Source: Hemibagrus wyckioides (lineage: Eukaryota; Chordata; Actinopteri; Siluriformes; Bagridae). From it: a stretch of 64,000 nt of DNA. The DNA lies in assembly GCF_019097595.1 (NCBI RefSeq), contig NC_080722.1, forward strand, positions 15,477,630 to 15,541,629. Reading direction: 5' to 3'. Of the stretch, positions 1 to 19,387 are shown in pieces. Each line of letters begins with the position of its first letter. Position 1 is the first letter of the stretch. The notes under the pieces were generated by a model. That model did no database searches, had not been told where the DNA came from, and worked only from the letters and a program-made list of their open reading frames with translations. The translations under genes were made by a program, and so were the position numbers.

Positions 1-458
1 ATCAGGCGTGCTTGGCAAAGGCCTGCAGGATCGTCACAGTGCAGTAAAACAACAGAGCACACGGAGATGAAACGAGCAACACCACTGCGGGCGCAGGCGC
101 TTGGAAGAGGATCTGAAGCCCATCCATTCCAAGCCCATTCTCTCCCCATATTTCCCAATAATTAGCACTGCTCTGCAGATGTTCCCCTTTTTTTCCTTTA
201 GTTAAGTTTTCACAATAGGAGTGTGGCGTAGAATGAGACAAAAAAAAAATCATGTGCTTCTCATTTAATAGAGTCATTCGAGATGGATAAGGCTGAAAAA
301 TAATTTCTTGTAAATGAGTTGTTTGTTTTTTGGTATTAATGCAGCTGAGGCTTTTGTCTTTTTGCTTCCTTGGTATATTGGATAGACAGACTGATCACGA
401 TTAACATAAATATTAACAGAATTATAAATTATACATTTCACTTCTGATCTTAATCATT

Positions 459-504
459 GTGTGTGTGTGTGTGGGTGTATATGTGTGTGTGTGTGTGTGT
501 GTGT
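459..504. repeat. (GT)n microsatellite
   Basis: Interrupted GT dinucleotide run (one gggtgtat break). Confidence 0.95.
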
Positions 505-840
505 CTACCCCCTGAGGTATCCTGAGGATGAAGGCCAATTATGAAGCTCCCTCCTGTGTTGCTGGCAGTATGTCTCTTATCCGACTCCAGTGTGATGAGC
601 CTCAACCCAGATATTTCCTGCGTGAACATCATCGCTATAGCCAGCTGTCACTGTGCAATGACAAATATTTCTAAATGTTTAATGACTGAATGCATCTTCA
701 TTATATTTTAGAGACATGCAGCTTAGGTCATGGCTTGGAGGCCTCACAAGGCTGTCAAAGTTGAAGCATAAAGAGGAACTCCTCAGCCTGTTCTGTTCTG
801 CCCTGGTGTGTTTCTCTGTGTTCTTCTGTTTCCTGTACAG

Positions 841-937
841 ATCTGGCTCTGATGTCCAGCATGTCTCCGGTCTTTGGAGGGTGACAGGGAGGAGGCCCTT
901 GGACAGTGCTCTCCGAGGAGGCCACAGCTGGCCTCAG
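841..937 (+). other. Exon-like segment of unknown gene
   Basis: A strong acceptor-like context (ttctgtttcctgtacag) ends at 840 and a donor-like cctcag/gtaatt begins at 938, bounding 97 bases. One frame stays open (SGSDVQHVSGLWRVTG...), continuing from an upstream Met at 716 through a hydrophobic stretch (LFCSALVCFSVFFCFLY). An AATAAA lies near 1306. No family recognised. It may be an exon of a gene to the left, a noncoding RNA exon, or chance. Confidence 0.15.
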
Positions 938-3645
938 GTAATTGCTGCCTGAACAAGGCCGTGGAAAACGAGACCGGTCATACTGTCAAGCCAATTGACT
1001 TGAGTATTTTCAATGATCCTCATGGACACATGAGGCCAGGCCAGTTCATCCCCAGTATGCAGGTGTGCTGTGTAAACGCTGAAAGACCTCAAAGTCCATT
1101 TGAATCAAATCATCAGGAAACAATAATGCAAAACTGTAATGGTGCTGCCTTAAGTACTAAATGTGTGTGCATGTGTGGGGCAGCAAGTTCATGGGACATT
1201 TCAAAAATTCAATGGACAGGGAATGCATAGACCAAAAGAAACAAGGATTTACTGAAGCTTTTGTCTCCATCTGTTGGTTGGGAGGCATATGACCTTAAAT
1301 CTGCAATAAAAGAATGACTTTTTTAAGAAGGTTTTTTACCTATTTACCTATTTAATAATGGGTAAAAACCTTCATATATTTTTAAAACTTTTCTACATTA
1401 CATTAAAGTCTGCTTCTGGTATGCCCTGGAAGAGAATGCATTAAAAATTAAAACTTATTTTAATGGGTAACATATGGTCACTAAATTAAATAAAAGATAT
1501 TGTGAGCTCCTCTGTTTTTCATTCCAATATTAAGTCAAATCTGGCCATCTAACAGAATGATAACCAATGACCTTTCCTTAATGTATTCCCTGTTTTCAAG
1601 ACGTAATTAAAGGCTGTTGTATGCAATATTTCATCTGTTCCATCTGCTGAAATCAAAGGCCCACAGAAGAAGGTTGCAACATACAAAGAAAAGTAATGTT
1701 CTAGGAATAGAGTATTGTCATGCAACATACCCTGTGCATGAGGGTATGTACAAATAAGTGCTTCTCATGCTCATATCTGCCCAACAGAGACCAAATATAA
1801 AGAGGAAAAGCTCACTATTATGGCATTGAGCAATATGAGACCCTGAAATAGCACACTATTAATTAAATTATTGCTATACATTGTTTTTGTTGTAATACTT
1901 GAAAAAAAAAAAGGAAACGAAAGATGAAAAACTGAATCATAAAGGTAGAAATGGGCTTGATTAATAGCTTATGGTTCATTTAAGAAATTCTCGCCAAAGT
2001 TATGTTGTTGTTTTAATTTAGCAATTTATTGTTCAACAGTTGGACAAATACAATATTCCCAAAGCAGGAACATATCAGTAATTTAAAATCAAGAAACATG
2101 TCAGTCATTTAAAATCAAGTGCACTTCAATATATAAAGTGTTTGTAATAAGCTGTATGCTTTGCTTTGTGGAGTGAGTACCTAAATCAAAAATAGATTAT
2201 CAGTCTTCAGAGTAAGGCTTTATGGTGGGATGACAGGACAGCTCCTGTGTCCTTCTCCCTTTTCTACAGTGTAATACTCCTAAGAGGTTTAATAATTTGG
2301 GCCTTTGACATAAATTGAACTAAATACAGATTGTGGTGTGCCTCACTCTGAACACGCGTCTCAATCTGAACAACAATTTGGCAGTGTGAAAATGTGTGCC
2401 AAACCCACCTAAAGAACACACTCAGGTACTTAATAAGATCCTTCTTAGGCTGTACTACAATATACTGGTGGGGTCTATTATTTGTTATAGTACAATCATT
2501 CTGGCACAATAGACAGAGCATGGAAAATACATTATTGGTGTGTATGCACATGTTGGCATAGTGCCAGTGTGTGAGACAGGACAGTTTCTAAAAAGTACAA
2601 AAGTACAGACAATACACAACATTGTTACACTTGTGCTGATCAGTATATGTGTATACCATAATAACTTTGATTCAATTCATCAGCAAGGATCAGTGCAGAC
2701 CACAGGTAAGACAATCAGATAAGCTCTTTAAACATAGCATAGCGTTTAGTAGTTTGGTTTACATCGATCACCTTAAGAGGCATCCTTATAAGTACAAAAC
2801 AATATACCATTATAGTAGACATATAATAGGACATTAAAAATTATCAAGCAGCATTGCAGTCACTCTTGACATCATTAAGCCATACAGTAGTTCATTACCA
2901 GCTTCAAACATTTAAAGTACATTTTTATATTAAGTATTTCTAAATGACTAATCTATTTTGTAACGACCACAGGCGATTGCCGAGGGCAGGTGGCAGTGTA
3001 TCTCTCCGCTAATTCATTTACTTGGATGAGTACTAGATCAGGGGCTCACTAACAAGAAACAGCACATTTGTACCCTTTGTGTCCACTGAATAGTGGTGAC
3101 CCTCCTACAATACCTTTTATTTAATCCACACTTCTTGCAGCGAATGAGAGATTTCTGTCAACGTCATTCCTCATCAACGTTGGACAGTCAAAGAAAAAAG
3201 CATTTTCAAAATAAGAACCTACTAATAAGTGATACTTGATTGGCATCCATATTAGTACACTATATATTTCTTATGACGGCAGACAGGTTTCAGTATCTAC
3301 AGTAGGTTAGGTTTTAGAAAGCCTAGGTCTCCAGAATACAATATAGGAATGTTTAAGGTTAGTAGTTTCTTATTACATATTTTTGTTTGAAATTTAAAAT
3401 AGACATTATGGTACAGAAACCTTATGTGGGGAAACTAAGTAGGACAGATGGTAATGATGCTTTGAGGTAGCCTGTTACAGTGTTAGCTGTGGAGACAGAC
3501 TTCAGCCCTCTCATGTATGAAAAGGATTGTTAAAGACAATGTGACAGTAATTAAAAACTAAATTAAAAAAAAGAAATTGTTTGTGGTAGTTTAAAAGCTT
3601 TTAAAGAAATGTAAACCCTTCAAAATAATACCTGAAACTCTAAAG

Positions 3646-4133
3646 CAGGGGTGTTCAGCTAAAATGTCTCAAGGTCCAGACACATAGCAATGCCATGCTT
3701 ACAAAAGTGCACTCTGGTGGTCATTCCTAATTTAACTTGAACAATTTCTTATCGTAAAGTTAGGTTAAATTACAATTTTGTAAATGTGTTTACTTGAGGT
3801 TGTTTTGCATTATGGGAGAATAAAGTGTTGTACACACATTTTTAAAAAGTTCTGAATTTCCTTACAACTTCCATTTAAAAATGCCATTTGTTCACTTCTC
3901 TCCCCAATGAACAAAAAGATGTAAATGAGAACTTTGCTTGCTGATTTAATGTCTCTACCACCATGGCTAACATCTGGTATGGTGAGTTGTCATAAAGCTG
4001 GATAAGACACAACCAAAGGACTGCTACAAATTGTTTTTGTTTGGTTTGGCTTGGTTTTTGCAAGTGCTCAGTTCAGTCAAGTGTTTTGTCCTTTGTTGTT
4101 TGCAGACCCTGATATGCTAGTTGATAACCCCTG
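3646..4133. mobile_element. Non-autonomous hAT-like element (MITE)
   Basis: The 488-bp element starts CAGGGGTGTTCAGCT and ends AGTTGATAACCCCTG, imperfect inverted termini of hAT type. It is flanked by 8-bp near-duplicates, CTCTAAAG at 3638-3645 and CTCTAGAT at 4134-4141 (6 of 8 match). An 8-bp target duplication is the hAT hallmark. No transposase reading frame remains. Confidence 0.7.
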
Positions 4134-4141
4134 CTCTAGAT

Positions 4142-5480
4142 TATCCTTATGAATGTATTTTGATCAATGGCCTTATGTGTTAATATGATATAAATCATGG
4201 CTACAATAAGTTGGATATTAGTTTGAGAACACATACTGTAGTAATACACATACAGTTTATAATACATTCATATATGTCAACACCTAACTGTTTATATACA
4301 TGTATATAATTAATATTAATATTTCTGCATTGCATATAAATATAGAAATTGGAGTAATTGGAATAGAAAATGCTATATGGTTTCATGTGGCCTAGTTATA
4401 TAGTGGGTTCTAAGTGATATATGAGTCTCCTTAATCATTACAAAACAGAGGGAAAACCCTTGGGCTTTAGATGCGACACTTGACCTTCGCTCGGTAGACT
4501 AATGATGTTCAGATCTTTCTTTTGTGCTCTCAGTCCAATTTGAATCATCTTTTCCAGTCCCTATTTGTAATCCTAGTCTCAACATCAGGGCTATAAGGAA
4601 GACTCAGTAATGAGATTGGCTTAAAGTAATTCTCTAAAATACAGTATATATGTTAGTAATGCCCTATATAAAGCATGGCTTGACCTTGTATTTGATGCTT
4701 GATAAAGAGTACTTACAGTTACATAAGCAAGCGCATAAGCATACTGATGGTAATGGTTACACTACAGTTTGAATGATCTTGAGGAGGATAAAAGGTTCAG
4801 ATGTTATTCAGGATTGGTAGAGAGTAATCTGGCATGTCAGATCTATGCGATTCTCATGCGTCTCTGTATCATGGCTGATACTTTGTTTTTTATAGAAGTT
4901 GGTTGAACAACGCGTACTTCATATGTGTGTAACAATGGCACAAAAATAATGCTAACATGAAAATATCATTGGGATACCCTGTCAGTTGTCTAAACCTCAT
5001 TCTGTGAGCACTGATGGAAATATCAGTCGGTAGTATCAGCTGCAATGAGCTAAATCAATATTCTATCATTAATTCATTAAAGTGTAATTTTGGTGCTTTT
5101 TCTACAGAGGTGTGTGTACACTCTGCATCATTCTGAAATGCCTCCATATATAACGATATACAAAATGGAATGGGATCGATCTCTGTGAAAAGTCCGGCAG
5201 TGGGAGACTATGGCGTGACTGTGCTCTAAGTTTTACTGTTGTATGCAGACTGGGCTAAAGAGCTCCAAAGATGCTAGACGTACAAACAGATGGCAGCAGG
5301 AGTGTTTTACACTCCACATGTAAATGGAATATACTGTAATTTTATATAAGTCATATATTGCAAAATATAAATATATTGTAAAATATATTAAATATAATTA
5401 TTTTGTATGTGGCTACATACATTACTGTGGGAAATTGGGGTGAAATAAAAAAGGCAGAGAAGCAGGACATATATCATAGT
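4142..5480. other. Intergenic, distal 3' side of dusp3
   Basis: AT-rich sequence with no open frame of interest. The part nearest dusp3 may belong to its 3' UTR; I could not place a convincing polyadenylation signal. Confidence 0.5.
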
Positions 5481-5499
5481 CAATGCAAGATTTGTAGAC

Positions 5500-5711
<212 letters not shown>

Positions 5712-5793
5712 GAGTAGTAATAGTAGTAAAGATTATAATAACTTTGCACCAAGCAAATCTCTGATGCCAGAGGAGTGACAGATGTGTTGTCTA

Positions 5794-11280
<5,487 letters not shown>

Positions 11281-11944
11281 AAATCAGCGCCTTTTTTTTA
11301 TACTGTTAGTGGCATTTTACCCTAAAAGGAAGAGAAACTTATCCTGACTGATCACCGTCATCCTGTGATGAAAGATTTCTGTCCTGAATTGGGTGCTCTC
11401 TTATAGGATGACAATGGCCACATACCCAGGGGTACAAGGGAGTGGTTTGATGAGTATGCAATGTTGTAAATCATATGCTTTGACCTTCGCAGTCACCACA
11501 GCTCAACCCAGTTGGGAGATTTTTGGACTGATGTGTTATTTTGAAATTTTGTCTATGAATAGGGAGCTGTTTAACTCATTTTATATTGCATTTCAAGTCC
11601 TCGTTCACATTTAAACAATTAAAAAAAGTAGACAGATATAAATTGATGTTTCACTAATTTGGAGCCTTTCTAGATACATGACTCTATAGCAGCAAGCTCA
11701 CTTTCCCCATTTAGCTACACAGTTATTATTGCACCTAGTGATCAAAAAGTGCTGCAATCGCCAATAGAAGTCCATTGGGGTAGGAAGCACAATGCCCCAT
11801 GGTCTTGGGAGGAGAAGAGTACATGACAGTTAGGAACACACTTGCCATCGTTGCAGTTTTAGGACAAATTTGGCTAGTTTAAATGTAATCTGTGGCTGTC
11901 AAGATTTAGGTTTACAGCCAATAATCAGGAGTTTCATTCTCAAG

Positions 11945-12215
11945 AAGAGCAAGTCAAAAAGCTTTTATTGTCATTTCGACCATATATAGCTGATGCAGTA
12001 CATAGTGAAATGAGACAATGTTTCTCCAGGACCCTGGTGCTACATAAAAAAAAACATAACAACATATAGCTACAAAACAAAACAACAACACATAGCTAAG
12101 GACAGAAAGTAGTTGTCCTGGCTACATAAAGTGCAACCTTGTGCAAACAGTGCAAATAATACAATACAAACAATACAAAAACAACACAAAACAGTACAAG
12201 ACACATAGCACTGAA
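11945..12215. repeat. Interspersed fish repeat (probable retroelement fragment)
   Basis: The stretch begins with cttttattgtcatttcgacc, continues with gatgcagtacatagtgaaatgaga and a 'ctccaggaccctggtgctacataa' segment, then A-rich units with repeated 'caatacaa'. I recall this arrangement as a high-copy repeat in several fish genomes, but cannot name its class without a repeat library. Confidence 0.45.
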
Positions 12216-12341
12216 AAATGTGCAAAATAGAAGAACTGTAAACAAACGTTTTCATAAACAGTTATAATGTAGGTGGAGTTATAGATGTATGCGTTGATTC
12301 TCGGGTTTGTAACACTCACACAGTTGAGTGAGTGAGTTTGG

Positions 12342-12380
<39 letters not shown>

Positions 12381-13583
12381 GGGTACAGTTCTACTACATT
12401 TCTACAAACAAAGTATAGACAGTGTGTCTATGATGAACAGAAAAAGAGAAAAAGAAGAAGAATGTGGTTCCCTTTTCCAGGGCCAGTATGTTTTATCTAA
12501 TGTGATAGCCTCTCAGTTTAATTTTGTGCAATTTTTTGTTGTTGTTCTTTAATTTTATTTGGTGCTATGTTTTTGTCACCCATCTATTTGGCCTAGACCC
12601 TAGACACACTTGATTATTTGGCCTAGACACAGATAAATTATTGTTTTTACCATAAGGGGGCGATGTTCTCACATGAATCCTACAAGCTTTTCATGTTTGA
12701 ATGAATCTTGCTCTCATCCAGTCTATTTTGTGCAAAATGTATTCCTTATTGCAAATTTTCAGCGGTTTAAATGCTCGTATTGTTTTTATGCAGTAAGTTA
12801 ATTTATCTGTACCAATCTTTCAACATCGCAAACACACAAATCTCAACACTTATTTATATGCATGGTGGTGTCTGGAGGGTGGCAGTAATAGTGACTAATA
12901 GAGATAAAACCTTTCACTTAGTGTCCTCAATTTTATAGATCCATTACATAAGCAGGCCTAAATTAGGAGGTCACACTGTCCAACAGATGACTTTGCAGAT
13001 ACGATTGATCAGTGAAAGGAAAGAATTTAGCTGATGTCTACCAATTGTGCAATTGTGGAGGTCTATGAGAAAAAAACACTAAATATAAACATTATACACT
13101 TACCTTAACAAGTGTTTCCACATTTGACATGGGAAGGCAACTTTTGTTCAATATTTTCTGCTGCTATAGTGATATAAGGAGTCTTATTTTACTATAGAAA
13201 CAGGCATGTCATGATGATTCGTACCAGCTTCTTGTCTCTTTTACTATTTCACTATTTATACATGCTTCTATCTATCTAGTCTGTCTGTCTGTGTGTCAGC
13301 TGTAACTGTATTAAATAAATGTCTTATTAGGCACTGATATGTTTACAGAAGCGTCATGTGGTCTTCTTCTGATCAGGCTCTTTGGTCTGTAGAGAAACTC
13401 TGCATTGTGTTTCCCTGAGCAATGCTGAACTGATGCATCAACACACAGAGAATGGTTTATATTATTATTATATCAGCAGAGTTGTGGGAAAAACTAATTG
13501 CATTTAAGTTGGTTGTTGTACACAAAGCTGAAATTCAGAAGACATTTTTCATCTACATACACTGCCATTTGTTGAACAGTAGG

Positions 13584-13586
<3 letters not shown>

Positions 13587-13629
<43 letters not shown>
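13587..13629. repeat. (TC)n microsatellite
   Basis: About 21 TC dinucleotides with no interruption. Confidence 0.95.
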
Positions 13630-13630
<1 letters not shown>

Positions 13631-16600
13631 CACACAGGATATCCCCTGAACATAAAAAAAAATCAAAATATAGTTTTTAAATACAGCCTAGAACCTGAAA
13701 ACAAGAACATTACTATTAATTCTTGCCTGACTTTGATCTGTCATGACCCCCCGTTCAGAACAGCAGTTCTCCATGGTACTCTTTGAAACAGTCCTTGCCT
13801 AATGACCTTCAGAAACAATCTAGCTTGCACTGACATCAGACATTGCCTCAACAGCTCTGACTCATGCATAATAATATTTGCTAGCCAAAACGCATATGTG
13901 CCATACAGAAAGCGTACCTGACTTTTCAGAGGCGTGCAGATGGTGTGTGTGTTTGTGTGTTCCATGTGAGAAACGAGGTCATGACACTCCATGTTTGTCA
14001 TTGAGATGACGTAATTTATCCCAAAGGGTCTCTGTTTAACGTTTTTGTTTGCTTTTACAGAAGCAGGCCACATGTTCATTATGTAAACACCAGGAAATGT
14101 TTTGACAGAAAACTACAGTTTTGTATTTTATTCTTCTCTGTCTTGGAAAGGATTAGTGTTACTTTAACAGCAGGTACTTGTTTAAGAAGCAGTGGAGACT
14201 GTTCTCAAAAACCATGCATAAAGTAATGGTCACACATCTTTCATACACACCTTTCATTATGCACAAGAGTGCAACTCAATGGAAGAACCCATGTACCTTT
14301 GGTAAACTCTGATGTGCTGCTTGTAACACAAGAATACGGTATTTTCCTCCTTCCTTTAATCTTCTGTTCTTCTTTACTCACTCCCATCTGTACTGGAGCA
14401 GCATGTCCTCAAGCTGGCACTGCAGAGCAATGCTAGAGGAAATCCCAAGCTATATATTTGCTGCATTCTGACTTTATAACATAAAAGAAGGACTATCTCT
14501 GTCCCAGTATATTCTGTAATGATGCAACAAATCTTTTTTATGACCCACTGAGGATTTCCACCCCCAGTGTTGTGAGGGTCGTGATAGACAAAGGCTATGA
14601 CTAACAGTGATCATTTTAGCATGACTAGCTTACCTTAGTACTAGCACTAGACTGTTTATTCAGGCTTAATATTTTTCATATTTCCGATTGTTCCTACATA
14701 GATGTAATAGTATTATATACATGTCATGCTTCATTCTTTAAGAATATTCGAGAAAATTCCAAATTTCACTTTCAGTGGAATAAATTATGGACATCTTATA
14801 GACATTCTGAAAAGCTGTTCACTACATTATGACATACTGTACTCCATCAAGGGCATTTGCTTTTTCAGTTTTGTCACGCAGCACTTTTATTTACAAAATC
14901 CGTGGTATTCGGCAAGCTATCAACATAGTGAGTGATAATAGTGTTGGAGAAAGCTGTGGCATGTTTGTGCTGTGCAATAATGGGACACTCCCTGATCAAT
15001 CAATCACATCTATCTCACTAGCTGTTGGTATGTTTATCCAATAGATTCATATTATTTCACTCCAGAATCTATTCTGTTTGTGTGCCCTGGTTTTAAACAT
15101 GAATAAAATTCCATGCCATATTAGAGGTTATCTTTAAAACAAACACACACACACACACACACCCATATAAATGGAGATACAGAGTTGCATCAGTGCGTTT
15201 CTTTTTTCTGTATTGCTCAACTGGCTTCACATTGTGTCTCCTCTGAATTGCAATTCTTTGGTGTAACCCAAAAAAAGTCCAGAAACAGTTTTGTTGTTTT
15301 TTCATATAATTTATACTTTGATTAAACTATGTGTGTCTAGTCTATGTACTTGTAATTGCTACTCCAAATGTAGTTTAAGGAGAAAAAATGATCATACTGT
15401 AAACAATCCACTTTTTTCACTTTTATTAGACCTGAGACTGAGTCTGTAACTGCTGTAACTGTACCTGCTGATGACATATAAAATGTATGTCACCAAAGTG
15501 GGCTTAAAGATTTTAGCTCAAATGGAGATCAAATCTAGTGGATACTTCACTCTGTGGAATAACCGGACAGACTGTCACTGTGTAAGTCTTCAACAATGGT
15601 CTTCAATCACAGTGTTGCCTTATACCACTTTCCAAAAGCAGGAGGCCTAGCTTCTAGCTCAATGACACCAGCAACCCTTGGGTGTCTTCTTCTATATCAT
15701 AAATCAAAGCTTTGGTCTCATTATTTACAGCACTAAAATACTGATTCAAATTAGAGGGAGTCAGTTAAGACATTCATCACTTGGTTCTATACTGTGGTGA
15801 GTGTACAATGAATACTGAAAAGGAGGGAGCTGCTCCCTTCATGTTGGCCTCAAAGTTGTGGCCCCATCTGCACAGCCTCATAGGTTCACTGGCCCTGAAC
15901 ACTCACTGAGCTGTTCCTTACAGCAATGTTATGTAATTTAAGGTCCTTGGAGCTTGACAAAAGCCTTCCTTTAAGTTTTTTCTGACCTGATTGTTGTTTA
16001 AGCTGCAGCGAATTACCATATGCTTCCCAATTTTGTGTACTACAATTATGCGTTTCTTGTGGTCTGTATTGGTTTGCTTGAAATTCTGAACTAAGTATTA
16101 CTCAGAGCACGTACACAGTGTTTTTAACTCAGAGTAGTTACAAAGTGTTTTGTTTTTGTTGATTTTTTTATTATTTAACTGATGGAGCACCGAAGCAAAA
16201 ATGCCCTTTTTGCAAATACACACCTTTTTTATGATAGTGTACATAGCCTAGGCAGACATAATGCATGTCATATTGAGTTTAAGATTGTTCAAAGGTCTTA
16301 GTGTGCTTCAGTGGAGAGTCTACCAGCTCGTCCATCAAGACAAAACAAACACAGGTGTTTGAGCTGATCACAGAACTTTTAATAACTTGTATAGCAGCAC
16401 TGGAGCAATAAGGCAGAGGGGTTCAGTACAAGGTTAGGTCTATGTATAGCTCACATCAGTGGACTGTGTCTTGCATGCAGAGCTAAATCGTTTTTAAAGC
16501 GCTGTCCAAACTGGGCAAAAATGGAGCAGATGCAGTTTTTCCAAACCAGCTGTGGTCTGTGGTTGAGATAATCTAAATTCAAAACTTGGCACACATGCTA

Positions 16601-18602
16601 TATACGTGGTAACCTGAGCACTTTCTATGAAACAATGACCACTATCCTTATATATGTTTCCTCATATTATATGTTTGATTATTTTATGGTCTTTACATTT
16701 TATTTTAAATGTAAACCTTGTACACATAAGTCAGCTGGATAATTTGTATGTTATGAATTTGCTATTAATGGAATCTAATATTTTGTTAAATGTTATACAT
16801 TATAATGAATATAATGCAGTGAGAGTATTCCTATTCTGTTTAAATCTTGCTACTGGCTATAAGAGCGCAGCCTCTCCATCAGCATCTTTTGTAAAAGCCC
16901 TCATTCTGTCCACTCAGTTGGTCCAAGTGAAAGCTGCAGTGTGCGTATGTGTACTAACTTTGTGGTCTTTAGCTTTAACTCCTCTGTGATCGCCACGTCT
17001 CCTCACTCCCTGTTCACTTGCAGTTACTGGGCAGATTAGAAAGGGGACCTACTTCTGAGAAACACGTGTCACATGTTTTTGATTGTGCATGAATGACTCT
17101 GCACTAAGTTGCCCTTGATTCTAGCCTGAGGGAATTTGAGAGACCTCCTGTGCTGTGCCTCTGCCTCTTCTGATGCACACATGCTTTCAGCTCTAGCCTG
17201 AGTTCTGTTTTGGCAAAGAGCCATAGTAGACTCTTAATGCTAAATCAGAAATCCTTCTATTTACAGTAAGCTATAGGTGTGATGCCATTGGTAATTGTAA
17301 TGTAATATACACCATAGTAAAAGGAATGCTCAAAACAACTTCTCGAGTAACAGACACATGTTTGATTGAGTGAAATGGATGAGACTGGTGCATTCAGCTT
17401 ATCTAAAGTCAATAAACGAGAATGCATTCCCTGGTTGTATCTCTTCTCTTCCCACACAGACCAGGCATGCATTAGCTTAACCTTGTTCTGTGGGGTTAAA
17501 TGAGGTCAGAGTTTCTTGCCAGAAGAAGTCATAAGTAGCCCCTGAAGGGGATCACTCACATTCTACGCACATTCTGCCTAAATTCCACAAACCGGAGCAT
17601 CACAGAGAGGAGGTCAGGGTCAAAACACTGGAGTGAGTTTTTTTTATTAACAAACACACAGCCTTTGCCGTCCTAGATTATTGTCGTTGTGTGTCAGTGG
17701 ATGTGAATGTGAAAAGTTCCTTGAAACCAAACCATCCTTATTTTTCATCTATTTAATCTGTAAAGTCTTGAAGCGGTTTTAAAAATGAAATCCCCTTTTT
17801 ATGATTGATTTAAGCCAGGTGGATTTACAGTAAGGCTCTTAAGACCCTTAGTGTGAATAATTCATCTGGAGCACTGCATTCACTGTTTTTAGAGGGAAGG
17901 TTTGCTGACTTTGAGGCATAGGATTGCAACTGAGAGTGTGTTCGTGCCTCCCCCTTTTCTCTGCAATGCAGTGTGTGAGGCTGCCTGGGGAGCTCAGCTG
18001 CAGACTTTAGTGCTGCTGCTCTTCTCTTCTTCACTGTGCCATACGGCCGTGTTTTACCTCAGTAATATCTCACAGTCCCCAGTGACCTTTATATTCACCT
18101 CTCTGACAGTGGAGATCCAAGCCACAAGCTGCCAGACTCATTAAACCAGGCTAGTGTCACTGTGACTTTGTGCTTCACCACGTTTCTGTGCAAGCATACA
18201 TAACAAACAGTTCTTTTGAAGAAGTCATACTATGATGAAAGACAAAAGAATAATGATTGCATTGTCTATAAGTAACTTCAGCTTGATTTGATAGCAGTCT
18301 TCTCCCCTGGCTAATACTGCTCTCACTAGGCACAGGTGCTGCATACATTAATGCTGACCTACATTCTGTAGGAGACTGTAGCAGCAGAGCAGGAGGAGTG
18401 GGATACAGGGGGGAGGCTGGTAGAGATGGGCGATAACACTGTTTTTTTTGTAACACCAAGATTAGTGTCCCAGTAGTGATATTTTTAAATATCTTTTGGT
18501 GCATAAAAAAAGCAATTTCTACAGTAATGTAATTTGCAAACAGGGATATCAGAATTTATATGTGAAATGAATCATTTGAGATGGTTTACTCCTTAGGTCC
18601 CG

Positions 18603-19387
18603 TATACTTTCACCATCTACTTTATCTGGAAAACCTGTACACCTACATATTTTTCTAATCAGCTAATCATGTGACAGTAGCCCAGTGCAAAAAATCATGC
18701 AGATACAGGTGAAGAGTTTCATCATTCGTAATGTTTCATTAATGTTTCAAAAATCAGAATGAAGAAAGAGTGTGATCTCTGTGTCTTTAAATGTGCAATG
18801 GATATTGGTACCAGATGAGAAACAGCTGATCTCTTAGGATTTTCACACTCAACAGTCTCTAGAGGTTACACAGAATGTTGTACAAAAAAAACACTCAGTG
18901 AGTTGATAGGAGACATCAGAGGAAAAAGGCTACCAGGAAGGATATAGTTATTCAAATAATTATTCTTCACAACCATGATGAGCAGAAAGGCATATCAGCA
19001 TGCACAAAACATCAAACCATGAGGTGGATGGGATACAACAGCAGAAGACTCAGGCTTACCCAATATAGCCTTAGATTCTTGTTCTTGATTGACAGGAGTG
19101 GAATCTGATGTGGCCTTCTGCTGTTGTAGCCTATCCATCACAAGTTGGATTTGAGTTATTTGAGTTACTATAGACTTCGTGTCAGCTCAGACCAGTCCAT
19201 CATCCTGCAGTTTTCTGTAAAAGTCTAGGAGATCAGCAGTTTATGAAATACTTAAAATAGCCCATCTGTTACCCACAACCGTGCCACAGTTAAAGTCACA
19301 GAAATCACACTTTTTCTTGATGGATATAGAGGCTGATTGGGTAACTACAAAAAGGTGTTCCTGTTAAAGAGACTGGTGAGTGTATAT
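18603..19387. mobile_element. Fold-back (palindromic) Tc1/mariner derivative
   Basis: The element begins TATACTTTCACC and ends GGTGAGTGTATA, with TA at both edges, as expected for Tc1 insertions. The left arm (about 18,603-19,055) reads as the 5' half of a fish Tc1-like transposon (catgcagatacaggt, gtgatctctgtgtcttta, gctgatctcttaggatttt, gggatacaacagcagaag). The right arm (about 19,056-19,387) is the reverse complement of the same 5' half, with an internal deletion. For example, 19,114-19,138 pairs with 19,026-19,047, and the 19,310 region (cacactttttcttg) pairs with the 18,770 region. It is thus an inverted dimer lacking the 3' half. No open transposase remains. Confidence 0.75.

Larger units (their letters stand above)
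1..3637. other. Intergenic, no secure gene
   Basis: AT-rich sequence with short open frames only. It holds a GT microsatellite (459-504) and one exon-like segment (841-937), listed separately. I could not assign any gene here; the longest frames (78-118 aa) match nothing I recognise. Confidence 0.6.
11281..18602. other. Gene desert between dusp3 and arl4d, left part
   Basis: No credible coding exon was seen on either strand. Contents recognised: an interspersed fish repeat near 11.95-12.2 kb, GT/GA and TC microsatellites (12,343-12,380; 13,587-13,629), and short chance frames. A weak Ulp1-protease-like string (SVGESCGMFVL, about 14.94 kb) may be a decayed transposon remnant but was not accepted. 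Confidence 0.55.

Noticed and set aside
13741..14079. 112-aa minus-strand frame
   Set aside because: No recognisable family, no flanking splice signals of quality, and composition like the surrounding noncoding DNA.
14829..15044. Frame with DNSVGESCGMFVL, reminiscent of Ulp1/SENP-type cysteine proteases
   Set aside because: Only one short motif; no upstream His/Asp region, no splice structure, and stops follow directly. At best a transposon remnant.
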